From a candidate division BRC1 bacterium ADurb.Bin183 (GTDB lineage Bacteria > Sumerlaeota > Sumerlaeia > MWCT01): a DNA stretch of 64,000 nt. Shown piece by piece: positions 36,138 through 45,800 of this stretch. The DNA lies in contig MWCT01000012.1 in assembly GCA_002070185.1 (NCBI GenBank), positions 39,916-103,915 of the forward strand, given 5' to 3'. The translations under genes and the position numbers were made by a program. Under the pieces are notes generated by a model, which made no database searches, was not told the DNA's origin, and saw nothing but the letters and a program-made list of their open reading frames with translations. Within the stretch, counting starts at the first letter, position 1. Each line of letters begins with the position of its first letter.

Positions 36138-37523
36138 TTATAACGCAGGTTTTTTGATATCATCGTCTGTGTCCGGGGTTTTATCGGGTCCGTCGGAGAC
36201 TATTTGCCTTGTTTGTGAAAACCATCTGATTGGGCGCCCCCAAGGGTCGAGTATATCCGTTTTTTTAAGTAGTTTCTCTTCGAGGAGTTCATCTATATTT
36301 GATGGGAGATGCCCTCGATTTTTTTGAAAGAGTTTAATTGCCGTTGCGACTTTTTCAAAAACAGTCTCAACATCTTGTTGCGGATTTTGCGGTATTTTTT
36401 GACCCGACGGCGCATCATGGGCTGAGGTGTTTAGCGCATGGATGATTGATTCCATTTTTTGAGCTGCGTTTACCACGTAATAAAGTATTCTATGTTTGCG
36501 TCTGTGTTTTGTTTCGGTGCGCGGCGATGCAATCAACAAAATCAGGGATATGGCAAGCAATGCGCCTATGCCGAAGACAATGGGTGTATGGCGCGAAAAG
36601 AAGGCATCTAATCCATGTTTTGCGTGGGCATAAGGTTGCGAATTCGCATCATCTGTCGTTAGGAATTTGGCGGTGCCTTTTTCACGCGAGAGGCAGATGA
36701 GTTGAATTTCGCGGAACTCTCGAATCATTTCCTCATAATGTTGGTATCGGTTGTTTGGGTCTTTCTCCATCATTTTTTCAATGGCGCGGGAGAGTTCCTG
36801 CGGGACTTTGGGGTTCGCCAGATAGAGGGGCACAAGGGGCACAGATTTTTGTTTTTCCATGATTTCAAGGTCTGTTGCCCCTTCAAAAGGCGGGCGTCCG
36901 GATAGGCAGTGGTAAAATGCGGCGCCGAGGGAATAGATATCTGAGCGATGATCGGTTGCCATGCCGAGGCATTGTTCGGGCGGCATGTATGCCGGCGTGC
37001 CCACTGATTCGCGCGCTTTTCCAAAGTTAGCGCCAAGGGTTTGCTGAGAAAACGGGATAAGAAATCTGGCAAGACCAAAGTCAACTATTTTAACCACTCC
37101 ATCGGGAGTCAGCATGATGTTTGAGGGTTTGATGTCGCGATGGATGATGTTATTCAAATAGGCATGCCGCAGCCCATCGGCTGTTTGAACCATGATGTCG
37201 AGCCACTTTGAAAAGGGGATGTGCGTTTTTTTTCGGATGAGACAGGCAAGGGTTTTGCCTTCCACAAATTCCATAACCATGAAAGGCGCGCCATCTTCTT
37301 CGTCGCGCGTAATATCGAGGATGGAGGCGATGTTTTTATGAGAGAGGTTGATGAGCGCATTGAACTCCATTTTGGGGACAATCTCGTCGAGAAACGCAAA
37401 GCGTTGCGCGCCGGAGCGTAGGAATTTCAAGGCGACAATTTTGCCGGTTTTTTTTTCTGCGGCTTTCCAGATTTCGCTGCCGCTGCGTTTTGCGATGCAT
37501 GTGATTAGATCATAATCTTTCAT
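36138..37523 (-). CDS. Membrane Ser/Thr protein kinase with GspG-like C-terminal tail
   Basis: This 461-residue protein begins with a Hanks-type kinase domain (1-275): Lys33 in IVALKFLRSG, HRD at 128-130 with IKPSN after it, DFG at 148-150, and SVGTPAYMPPEQ. The glycine loop (AKRSGSEIW) is poor in glycine. One transmembrane helix follows (about 314-333). The outside part (390-455) resembles the end of the pseudopilin GspG, with AIKLFQKNRGHLPSNIDELL, DPWGRPIRWF and VSDGPDKTPDTDDDI. A kinase sensing an extracytoplasmic signal is likely, but the signal and targets are unknown. Its ATG overlaps the ruvC stop by four bases. Confidence 0.88.
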   Translation of the reverse strand: MKDYDLITCIAKRSGSEIWKAAEKKTGKIVALKFLRSGAQRFAFLDEIVPKMEFNALINLSHKNIASILDITRDEEDGAPFMVMEFVEGKTLACLIRKKTHIPFSKWLDIMVQTADGLRHAYLNNIIHRDIKPSNIMLTPDGVVKIVDFGLARFLIPFSQQTLGANFGKARESVGTPAYMPPEQCLGMATDHRSDIYSLGAAFYHCLSGRPPFEGATDLEIMEKQKSVPLVPLYLANPKVPQELSRAIEKMMEKDPNNRYQHYEEMIREFREIQLICLSREKGTAKFLTTDDANSQPYAHAKHGLDAFFSRHTPIVFGIGALLAISLILLIASPRTETKHRRKHRILYYVVNAAQKMESIIHALNTSAHDAPSGQKIPQNPQQDVETVFEKVATAIKLFQKNRGHLPSNIDELLEEKLLKKTDILDPWGRPIRWFSQTRQIVSDGPDKTPDTDDDIKKPAL

Positions 37524-38020
37524 GAATTTTGTTGTTTGAGCAGAATATTGAGTTTATTTGTAAAAACATGGCAGAGGGCTGCGGCGAGGGCATCAGCGGC
37601 ATGGTCGGGGCGCGGGATTTCTTCAAGGGATAGAAGCACTTTGACCATCTGTTGCACCTGTTTTTTTGTGGCGCGCCCATAGCCGACAACCGCTTGTTTG
37701 ATACGGAGAGGCGAATACTGCGCCAGTTCAAGTCCGCAGGATTCTGTTGCCAGAATAGCGACGCCGCGCGCTTGAGCAACATCCACCGCCGTTTTGACAT
37801 TTGCCGCAAAAAAGATTTCTTCGATTGCAGCAACATCGGGATGGTATTGACGGCAGAGTTCGCTGATGCCGTCATAGATGATGCGCAGACGTCCAGCCAA
37901 ATCCTGCCCCGGGCGAGTGGTAATCGCGCCATACGTCAGAGGCGCTATGCGGTTTCCGACCGCCTTGATGACTCCGCAACCGGTTTTTGCAAGCCCTGGA
38001 TCAATACCTAAGATAATCAT
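37520..38020 (-). CDS. ruvC: Holliday junction resolvase RuvC
   Basis: RuvC cuts Holliday junctions during recombinational repair, working with RuvAB. The 166-residue protein begins MIILGIDPGLAKTG with Asp7, has the acidic pair in VAAIEEIFF (67-68), and ends with PDHAADALAAALCH, giving His140 and Asp143 as in the Thermus enzyme, where His replaces one Asp. The length is normal. ruvA and ruvB are not adjacent; instead the gene leads an operon with a kinase, a methyltransferase and a DUF116 protein. Confidence 0.95.
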   Translation of the reverse strand: MIILGIDPGLAKTGCGVIKAVGNRIAPLTYGAITTRPGQDLAGRLRIIYDGISELCRQYHPDVAAIEEIFFAANVKTAVDVAQARGVAILATESCGLELAQYSPLRIKQAVVGYGRATKKQVQQMVKVLLSLEEIPRPDHAADALAAALCHVFTNKLNILLKQQNS

Positions 38021-38353
38021 AATTTATTTCACAAACGTCCCAATAGCAAAATAGTTTATTCTGTCTGATTTTCCGTCGCGGGTTTATCGGTTGTTGTAAG
38101 GAATTCGCGGTTGCTTCTTTCAAAGAATTCCAATCATCGCCTAAACTATATTATTTTTTTTCGCCCACTCCCATCATCATTAAAAAAAGATATATTTTTT
38201 TATCTCAAAGCCTCCCCCGCTTTCAACAAAAAAGAATTTTTCGAATTTGTCGTTTCGAGTTTTTATTTCATATTGACGACTTTTTTGTGAGGCGTGTATG
38301 GTTTTAATATCGAAACCGATAAGACATCCATGACGATACATGGAGAGTTTATA
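38021..38353. other. Gene-free region between ruvC and the NfeD-like gene
   Basis: A 333-base divergent gap. It contains a plus-strand promoter candidate (38273-38302) for the NfeD-like gene. On the ruvC side I see no promoter I would defend and no other structure. Confidence 0.55.
38273..38302 (+). promoter_or_regulatory. Candidate promoter of the NfeD-like gene
   Basis: TTGACG (38273-38278) and TATGGT (38297-38302) are 18 bases apart, about 50 bases before the start codon. Pattern match only. Confidence 0.4.
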
Positions 38354-39124
38354 ATGAAGGTCATCTGCCCAACATGCAATCAACGTGTTGAGATTGAAGA
38401 AAATCTCAGCGGCGCCCAAGTTAACTGCCCTTCCTGCAAGCAGCCGTTTGTTACGCCCGCCAGACGAAAATTCGTTTCTCAGGCAGAACAAATAGACCCG
38501 CGCGAGGCATGGATTGCGCGTTTCAGAAAAATCTTTTTGATTGCCGTCATTATAGCTGTCGCTCTTATTCCGATTGCTTTTTATTTCAAAGAACATCTCC
38601 CCCCTGTTTTTGTGTCATGGTTATGGGTTATCACGCTTTGCATCATTGCCTTCATCTTTCTTATCGCTGAAGCTTTTGTTCCGGGACCTATGGTCTGTGC
38701 AACCATTTCAGGAATATGTTTGCTAATCGCAGTTGGGATTTGCTACTTTCGTATCAGCGCATTGATGTCCGTATTTTTACTCTTGGGAATTGCTCCTCTT
38801 TTCATCGGCGCAATTTATTGGATTGTGAACCATCTTCATATATTCTTTGGCGATGGCGGCTCATTGTCTAAAGGCGGAAGCCTTGAACATGACGAAAAGG
38901 TCACGGCTTGTTCCTCTCTTATCGGGTCTTTTGGAACGGTTTTCACACCTCTTCAACCCCACGGAACAGTCATCGTCGCAGGAGCAAAATGGGATGCTGT
39001 TGCTTCATTAGGCGAATTTATAACAATGGGAACCGAGATTGAAGTCATAGGTGTTGATGAAGCGTCTTTTCCCAGACTCAAGGTTCGTAAAAAAGAAACA
39101 GAAGGGGTCGAACAATCTAATTGA
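38354..39124 (+). CDS. NfeD-like membrane protein with N-terminal zinc ribbon
   Basis: The 256-residue protein starts at the ATG at 38354, after GGAG, with MKVICPTCNQRVEIEENL. Two CxxC pairs (CPTC and CPSC, residues 5-33) form a zinc ribbon. Three or four membrane helices follow (about 60-170). The C-terminal part carries IGSFGTVFTPLQPHGTVIVAG and VIGVDEASFPRLKVRK, the OB-fold of NfeD proteins, which usually partner SPFH/stomatin proteins or membrane proteases. No SPFH gene is adjacent. A zinc ribbon at the front is uncommon and could bind a partner protein or nucleic acid. Confidence 0.78.
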   Translation: MKVICPTCNQRVEIEENLSGAQVNCPSCKQPFVTPARRKFVSQAEQIDPREAWIARFRKIFLIAVIIAVALIPIAFYFKEHLPPVFVSWLWVITLCIIAFIFLIAEAFVPGPMVCATISGICLLIAVGICYFRISALMSVFLLLGIAPLFIGAIYWIVNHLHIFFGDGGSLSKGGSLEHDEKVTACSSLIGSFGTVFTPLQPHGTVIVAGAKWDAVASLGEFITMGTEIEVIGVDEASFPRLKVRKKETEGVEQSN

Positions 39125-39338
39125 GAGATGAAGGAAGGGTCACACATCAAAACAAGTTTCATTAAGAGCCGATACCGGGTATTATATGTTCAATCTATTT
39201 TGGGGTATGCTTGGGGCGCAGATAACTTTAAAGTTTTCCTGTAATTTTTTCCCGTGCTGGTCAATCATTTGAGAATATGGTCGAATCGCCCGACCGCCTC
39301 TTCAAATTATATGTTGATATCGGAATATGGGAGATAAT

Positions 39339-42300
39339 ATGGGACATGAAAATTGTGGCGAGGGGCGGGGTGCGGTGAGATTAATTTTTATTATTGCTGT
39401 TATAATTATAATAGTCGGCGCGCCTATTTTCGCGAATGATTATTTTGTATCTTCAAAAGGCAGCGATTCGAATCCGGGCACGATGAATCTTCCTTGGCGG
39501 ACGATGCGCCATGCGATGAACTCGATTACCGCGCCGACTTCGACGCAGCATTATTTGTATGTGGCGATGGGGTTTTATGAGGAGGATTTTACGTTCAAAG
39601 CTGATGTGTATGTCCATGGGGGATATTCAGATTTATGGGGATATCAACCGGAATGGTATGGGACGTTTTTCAAAAAGCCGGACGGCAGCGCCTATACGAT
39701 GCTCCGAAATTCCGGCGTGGAAGGCGCGATAATATATGGCGGGCTTATCTGTGACAGCGTTTCGCCGGTCATCGCCAACTGCCGCCTCATGATGGCATCC
39801 ACGTCGGGTATTATCTGCCGAAACAGCGCCTCGCCGGTTATTATCAATAGCAGTATCAAGCAGTTTGCGGGTCATGGGATTCAGATACTTTCAAATTCCT
39901 CGCCGAGAATAGAAAACACTGTGGTTGCGATGAACGGCTGGGGCGGGATTTATATTGCCCTAAACTGCCGCCCCACAATGAGCCACATAACGGTTGCCCA
40001 CAACTTTGGCGCGGGCGTTTATGCCGAGGATTCGGGCGTCTCGCTTATTGCCAATTCCATCATCTGGCATAACGCGCCTGACCTTGTGAATTGCCATGGA
40101 CGCAATTCATGCGTGGGCGACGGCGACGATTATCCGGGGAATTATGTTTATGATCCGCTCTTTTGGGGATTTGGCGGATTCAATGAATATCAGCCCATCT
40201 ATGTATCCACCAGCGGAAGCGATATGGGCGGCGGGGATTATCGGAATCCAATGAGGCATCTTCGGCAAGCGCTTGCTGTTTACAGTTATCATCTCACCAA
40301 TACATCGCCCTATATTGGCAGAGGGTTGGATTTCAAAGACCTTGGCGCGTATCAGAGCCCGTCTGAGTATCAGAAATGGTATGGGAACGAGGCGAGAATT
40401 CTCCTTGTCCAGGGGCAATATTATGAGTCGGGTATTATTATGACGGTGCCTGTCAAGGTTGAGGGGCTGAACAAGACGAACAGTGTGATAAATTTTGGAG
40501 ACGGCGATGGAATTTTCTGCCGAACGCGCGCCCGCATCAGCAATCTCAGCCTGTTTTATGGCAGCAACGCCATCATTCAGCCGGCGGGGTATCTGACGCT
40601 GAATAATGTTCAGGTTATCGGAGCCGCGCAAAACGGATACTGTCTAACGGGTGGCGGCGCGACGATTGAGTATTCGTCCATCGAAGAATGCGCCATCAAT
40701 GGTCTTTATCTTTCGCAGGCTTCGCCTTATTTGAGCAAATCAAGTTTTTCGCGAAATGGGCAGTCGGGGGTTTTTTGTTCCAATTATTCCTTCCCTCATA
40801 TTATTTCAAGCGCTCTGATGGACAACGCCACCGGTCTTTTCATAAACGGCTTGTGCCATGCAAATGTCCGCGACTCGACCTTTTCCGGCAACTCGCAACA
40901 GGGGATTTTGGCAACGGATAAGGCGCAGGCAACAATTCTGATGAGCCGTTTTTATCAAAATAGCGTAGGGGTGAAGCTTGAAGGCGAGTCGTTTTCGAAC
41001 ATTCACGCCAACCAGTTTTATGATAATGATGAAACGGGCGCGGCGTTATTTGAAAAGAGCAAGGCGAATATCGTTAATAATACCATCTGTTACAATAAAA
41101 CCGGCGCGGCTATTTTTGATAATGCCTCCGCTGAAATTAGCAACTGCATCATCAGGGATAATTCGAACGGGGACCTTTTCGGCGGGAACGCACGTTATTC
41201 CAACATCTCCGGCGGCGCGGCGGGAGAAGGGAATTTTGATGCAGACCCGCATTTTGTCAGCGCGGCGGGGAGGAATTTTCACCTTTTGGCAACATCTCCC
41301 TGCATAGACAAGGGATGCCATGAAGGGGTGACATACAGGGATATGGATGGCGAAACGCGTCCGCGCGGGAAAGGGATGGATATCGGCGCTGACGAGGCGG
41401 ATGGAGTTTGGCAGTTTGAATTCGAGAATGATTCACAAGGATGGAAAACTTGCTCGGTACCGCAAATTTTTACTCCGCCGGTTTTTGAGGCAAAGGACGG
41501 CAGCCTGCGGATGACTTGTCTGGATTCGAACTCTTATGGATTTTGGGATTCGCCGGTTGGGGCAATGCCCATTGATGATAATTATCTTTATCGCATGAAG
41601 GTGCGAATGACCGGCAGTCCGGCAAACAGACAGCTGTGTCCGGGCATTAGATTTCGCGCATCATCGAGCGATTATCAATGGGTGGAGGATTGGGAGATAT
41701 ACAGCCAGCAGGAGGGCTGGGCGTCGCCGCCAGCGGGGGGACGCGAATACGATTTTTATTTTACGCCGCCTGCCCGCGCCTTTGTTTTGCCGATTGAGGA
41801 AAAAGATATCACGCTCGATTACGACCTTGTGAATTTTGACGAAGGCGATGCGGCGCCAGCTACTCTTGCCCTCGATTACATCAGATTTTCAAAAACTGAA
41901 TTGGAAAATTTGCCTTTTATGTCTCTTATCAAGAGGTATGAATTCAATGTGGGCGCCGAGGGGTGGCAGGCTGGCGGCGCTGACATTTTTTCCAAGCCGA
42001 TTTTTTCATCTTCAAATAAAGCGTTGACCATGCAGTCCGTCAATAATCTGAATTGTTATGGCTTTTGGGATGTGCTTTCGCCCTTTGTGGCTTTGCAGGC
42101 TAACACGCTTTATCGCATTGATTTCACTTTGCGGACGAACACGGCTGCGCAGAAAGTTCCCACAATTCGCATGCGTGTTTCCACCGAGGATTTCGGCTTT
42201 ACGGTTTTGAAGGCGCTGAACAGCACTGGCGACGCCTCCGTAACGTTGAAGACCACAGACAGTGTTTACAGCATTTATTTTTATCCGCCGCAGGAATACA

Positions 42301-42431
42301 CGAACACATCGCTGAACAAATTGCGGATCGCCTGCGATCTGGTCAATTTCAATCCGGAAGATGCCCAATCTGCAACTGTGATTATCGAGCGCGTAGAGAT
42401 TTTTTCCGCGCCTATTCCCGTTATGCCATAA
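39339..42431 (+). CDS. Secreted right-handed parallel beta-helix protein with tandem C-terminal modules
   Basis: A protein of about 1030 residues with an N-terminal hydrophobic export segment (LIFIIAVIIIIVGAPIFA). DYFVSSKGSDSNPGTMNLPWRTMRHAM is a DUF1565-type opening, and a second copy (VSTSGSDMGGGDYRNPMRHL) comes near residue 290. Between and after them lie many beta-helix rungs such as NSSPRIENTVVAMN and NKTGAAIFDNASAEISNCII. The last 340 residues form two similar modules, about 690-866 and 867-1030. The surface protein probably binds or cuts a polysaccharide, but no catalytic residues were identified. The ATG at 39339 has GGGAGA in front; another ATG at 39327 lies inside that region. Confidence 0.8.
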   Translation: MGHENCGEGRGAVRLIFIIAVIIIIVGAPIFANDYFVSSKGSDSNPGTMNLPWRTMRHAMNSITAPTSTQHYLYVAMGFYEEDFTFKADVYVHGGYSDLWGYQPEWYGTFFKKPDGSAYTMLRNSGVEGAIIYGGLICDSVSPVIANCRLMMASTSGIICRNSASPVIINSSIKQFAGHGIQILSNSSPRIENTVVAMNGWGGIYIALNCRPTMSHITVAHNFGAGVYAEDSGVSLIANSIIWHNAPDLVNCHGRNSCVGDGDDYPGNYVYDPLFWGFGGFNEYQPIYVSTSGSDMGGGDYRNPMRHLRQALAVYSYHLTNTSPYIGRGLDFKDLGAYQSPSEYQKWYGNEARILLVQGQYYESGIIMTVPVKVEGLNKTNSVINFGDGDGIFCRTRARISNLSLFYGSNAIIQPAGYLTLNNVQVIGAAQNGYCLTGGGATIEYSSIEECAINGLYLSQASPYLSKSSFSRNGQSGVFCSNYSFPHIISSALMDNATGLFINGLCHANVRDSTFSGNSQQGILATDKAQATILMSRFYQNSVGVKLEGESFSNIHANQFYDNDETGAALFEKSKANIVNNTICYNKTGAAIFDNASAEISNCIIRDNSNGDLFGGNARYSNISGGAAGEGNFDADPHFVSAAGRNFHLLATSPCIDKGCHEGVTYRDMDGETRPRGKGMDIGADEADGVWQFEFENDSQGWKTCSVPQIFTPPVFEAKDGSLRMTCLDSNSYGFWDSPVGAMPIDDNYLYRMKVRMTGSPANRQLCPGIRFRASSSDYQWVEDWEIYSQQEGWASPPAGGREYDFYFTPPARAFVLPIEEKDITLDYDLVNFDEGDAAPATLALDYIRFSKTELENLPFMSLIKRYEFNVGAEGWQAGGADIFSKPIFSSSNKALTMQSVNNLNCYGFWDVLSPFVALQANTLYRIDFTLRTNTAAQKVPTIRMRVSTEDFGFTVLKALNSTGDASVTLKTTDSVYSIYFYPPQEYTNTSLNKLRIACDLVNFNPEDAQSATVIIERVEIFSAPIPVMP

Positions 42432-42437
42432 AATTCT

Positions 42438-42842
42438 ATGTTGAGCATTTTGAAAAAATGGTTTGGGAAAAAACAGACGGAGGCGCTGGATAGAAAACGT
42501 CTCGGCGCATTGGGCGAGAAGTTTGCGTGCGAATATCTTCATCAAAATAACTACGCCATAATCGAACATAATTTCCGCTGCCCAATGGGGGAAATTGACA
42601 TCATTGCCCGCGAAGGAGACACGGTTGTTTTTGTGGAAGTCAAATCGCAATATGAGCATGTTCAAATTCGCGTTGAGGGCAAAGTGGACGGGCGAAAACA
42701 GGCAAAGCTGCAGCAACTTGCGCAGTATTATCGCCGCAAAAGGCTATCGCCTGAAACGCGCTGCCGGATAGACGTTATCACGGTCATCATCACCGCAGAA
42801 AACACTCCAAAGCAGCTCCGCCATCACAAAAGGGCTATTTAA
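42438..42842 (+). CDS. YraN/UPF0102-family endonuclease-like protein
   Basis: A 134-residue protein with the family's LGALGEKFACEYLHQNNYAIIEHNFRCPMGEIDII and DTVVFVEVKSQ. Together these place Glu, Asp and the ExK triad in the arrangement of Holliday-junction-resolvase-like (restriction-endonuclease-fold) nucleases. The biochemical role of the family is not settled. It follows the beta-helix gene by six bases and may be co-transcribed with it by chance. The RBS is poor. The adjacent minus-strand gene ends 12 bases away. Confidence 0.85.
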   Translation: MLSILKKWFGKKQTEALDRKRLGALGEKFACEYLHQNNYAIIEHNFRCPMGEIDIIAREGDTVVFVEVKSQYEHVQIRVEGKVDGRKQAKLQQLAQYYRRKRLSPETRCRIDVITVIITAENTPKQLRHHKRAI

Positions 42843-42854
42843 TTATTTGATACA

Positions 42855-45800
42855 TCAGACGCCGGGCTTGGTGCGGAAGATGCTGCGGACGTAGCGGAAT
42901 ATGCCGGGGAAAAATCCTTGCGAGCTGATTGCCGTGCTGAGCGCCGCTTTATGTTGGCTGGAGCGGATATAGTTGCGGAAAATGCGGTCTTGCAGGGCGC
43001 TGCGATAGGAGGCGGATTCCTGACTGGAGGGGAGGATTTCGAGTTTTTGCTGGGCAGCCTCCGTGATATCTGCAACGGGCGAATGTATCTTTTCCATAGC
43101 ATCCAGATAACGGAAGAAAACCGGTTGGAGAGAGGTGTCTGCTTCCTCTTTATTGAAAAAGGAGGCGTATTCGCGAACGGCTTCGTTATACATGCCGAGA
43201 TAATAATAGACGTCGCCAAGCGCGGGCGAGATACTGGTCGTTTTTTCCATAGGGTTGCGGATTTCTCGGAAGTAATTCATCGCTTCTTGGAAATAGGATT
43301 TCTCGCCGGTCATCTCGCCCAAATCACGGCAGACATAAGCTGCGCTTTCGAGCGCCCATGCAGAGCGGGCGATTTTAATAGCGGCGCGCCAATGCGAGAT
43401 GGACTCCATGAGTTCCTCGAGTGTGCGGTCGCCTTCGCTGATAATTGCCGCAGTTTCATAAAGCGCGGCTGTTTCAAGGGGATCAAGGTTTTCCGGATGT
43501 TCCTTGAAGTCTTCCATCGTCTGGTTGACAAAGGAAGTGATAGCCTGCAAGAGGGCGAAATCATCCTCCTGCCGAGCCACAAACACCAGCCCCATGAGGG
43601 ATTCAAAATTTAGGTTCTGGGTGTTGAAGGGGTCTCCCGCCTCATAAAATAACCGCGCTGTTTTAAGGTCGCCTTTTCGTTCGTACGCTTCCGCCAGCCT
43701 CGTGAAAACGCCGTTGGGGATGTCCTCGCCTATTGCGGATTCCAGAGTTTCAATTTTATTTTTCACAGTATTAAGATATTCAGCAATGAGGTCATAAGCC
43801 TCCATCTCCAGCGTTTCATCCATATCCTCAAAAGAAATGGCTCGAAGGCATGTGGAGAAGGCTTCTTTTTTTTGTCCGAGTTTTTCGAGTGTTTTAGCGC
43901 GATAAAAATAAACCTCGGGCGTATCAGGCTGATATTCGAGGAAGAGTTCAAAGCGGGCAAGGGCGTCGTTGTAGTTTCTCATTTTGATATCGAGAAGTGC
44001 GAGGTGGAGGATAGCGGGCGTGCATGTTTCATCTATTTCAAGGGCTTCATTGTAAAACTGTGCGGCGAGGTCAAAATGGTTTCCCGCCTCCTCAATTTCT
44101 CCTCTGATGACGAGCAGGCGTTCGGGGTATTCTGTGCGGTCTGATAGGGTTCCAAGGAATTGGCGCGCGCGGGGGACGAGATCCCATGTTTCCGCCACGT
44201 CCAGATAAATGAACATTGGGAGATCGTGTTCAGGATAGAGGCGAATTAGTTCTTCCAGACGGTTCATCGCGGTTGTCAGGTCGCCGATTTCGAGGGACAT
44301 CATAACCAGCCCTTCAAGGGCGCCAAAGTGACGCGGGCTCTGTTTTAGAATTTCCATAAAATTGATGCGCGCCTTGTCAATCTCGCCTTTGCGGTTTTGG
44401 ACAACGGCGGTGCGGAATAGGGGGAAGGTATGATCGCCCGGCTGAGAAAGGGCGCGATGATAAAGGCGGAGGGCGTGTTCGTATTGGTCGCTCTTTTCAT
44501 AAAGGAATCCGGCGTTTGTTGTATTTTCCGAATTTTCGCCAAGGCTGAGGAGGAAACTGGCGCCTTCCTCAACAACGTTATGAGCAGTGCAAAGCTTGCA
44601 AAAAATCTCAAACGTTTCGTTATCAGGTTTGGCAAAAGCCATAGCTCGTTTGATGAGGTCGAGGGCGGTTCGTAGGTTATTCTGGGCGGCATACCATTTT
44701 GCCATGCCGACGATAGTGGGAGGGTAATCAGGGTCTGCAAGGAGGGCTTGTTCAAGTAAAGGATATGCTTCTTCAATACGGTTTTGATTCATGAGCACTT
44801 GAGCCAACCCGACAAGCAATCGTTTGTCGCCCGCATGCTTTTTAATGAGTTCGCGAAAACCTGTCTCTGCGTCGTCCAACCGTCCGACTCGTTCAAGGAG
44901 TTGCAGGTGGAGGAGATTCAACGGAATGGAATTCGGATTAATTCGAAGGTTCTCATCGAGCATATCAGCGGCTTCCTCATAAAATTCAGTTCTAAAAAAA
45001 AATGCTGCCGCCATTTCAACTGCCCAAACCTCGCCGCGGTTGTTTTTGACAGCCAGATGAGCTGCGGCTTCCGCCGAGCGAAAGCGGAATTGTTCTTCGT
45101 AAAGCTCGATAAGGGATTTCCATGCCTTTTTATCTGCGGAATCTACGAATACCGCGTATTTCAGATATTTTTCTGCTATGGAATACTCCCCTCTCATGCG
45201 GGCGATTTCGCCGCTTTCCCGCACGAGACCGGGGGTTTCGGGCGAGGATTCAAAAGCCAGCCGCAAAAAGTGGAAAGCCTCCTTTTGATTTGAAGCACTT
45301 CGATAACAGGCGGCGCGCTGAATCAGAAGCTGGCGGTCGGATGGATACTTCGAAAGTCCGGCGGCATTATACCGCAGGGCGAGGGGAATCAGCCCCATAT
45401 TGAGAGCGGATTCAGCGCAGAGATAGGCGGCGCCTCGCGCTTGACGCCGCAGCGCTTTTCTGGCAACCTCGAGCGCAGCGGGATAATCCTCCGCCTTAAA
45501 GTATGCCTTTGCAGCAAAACCGAGATCCGCTTCGGATTCGTTAGATGCTTTCAGGAGGAGCCGCAAACCGGCATCTTGGTTAGAAGATGGCTTGAGCTGT
45601 TGTTTCAAGTCGTGAATAATCCGGAGACGTGCGACTCGTCCGATTCCTGGAGGCAGAGATTCGAGTAAACTTTTTGCAAGAGGAAGGTTGCCGCTTTTGA
45701 CGTCTTCCTCCGCGTGTTCAAGGAGTTTGAATGTTTCATCTTCTTGCCGCGGTATGATTTCCTGCACTTTTTCCTGCCATTCTGGAGGGAAAACAGCCAG

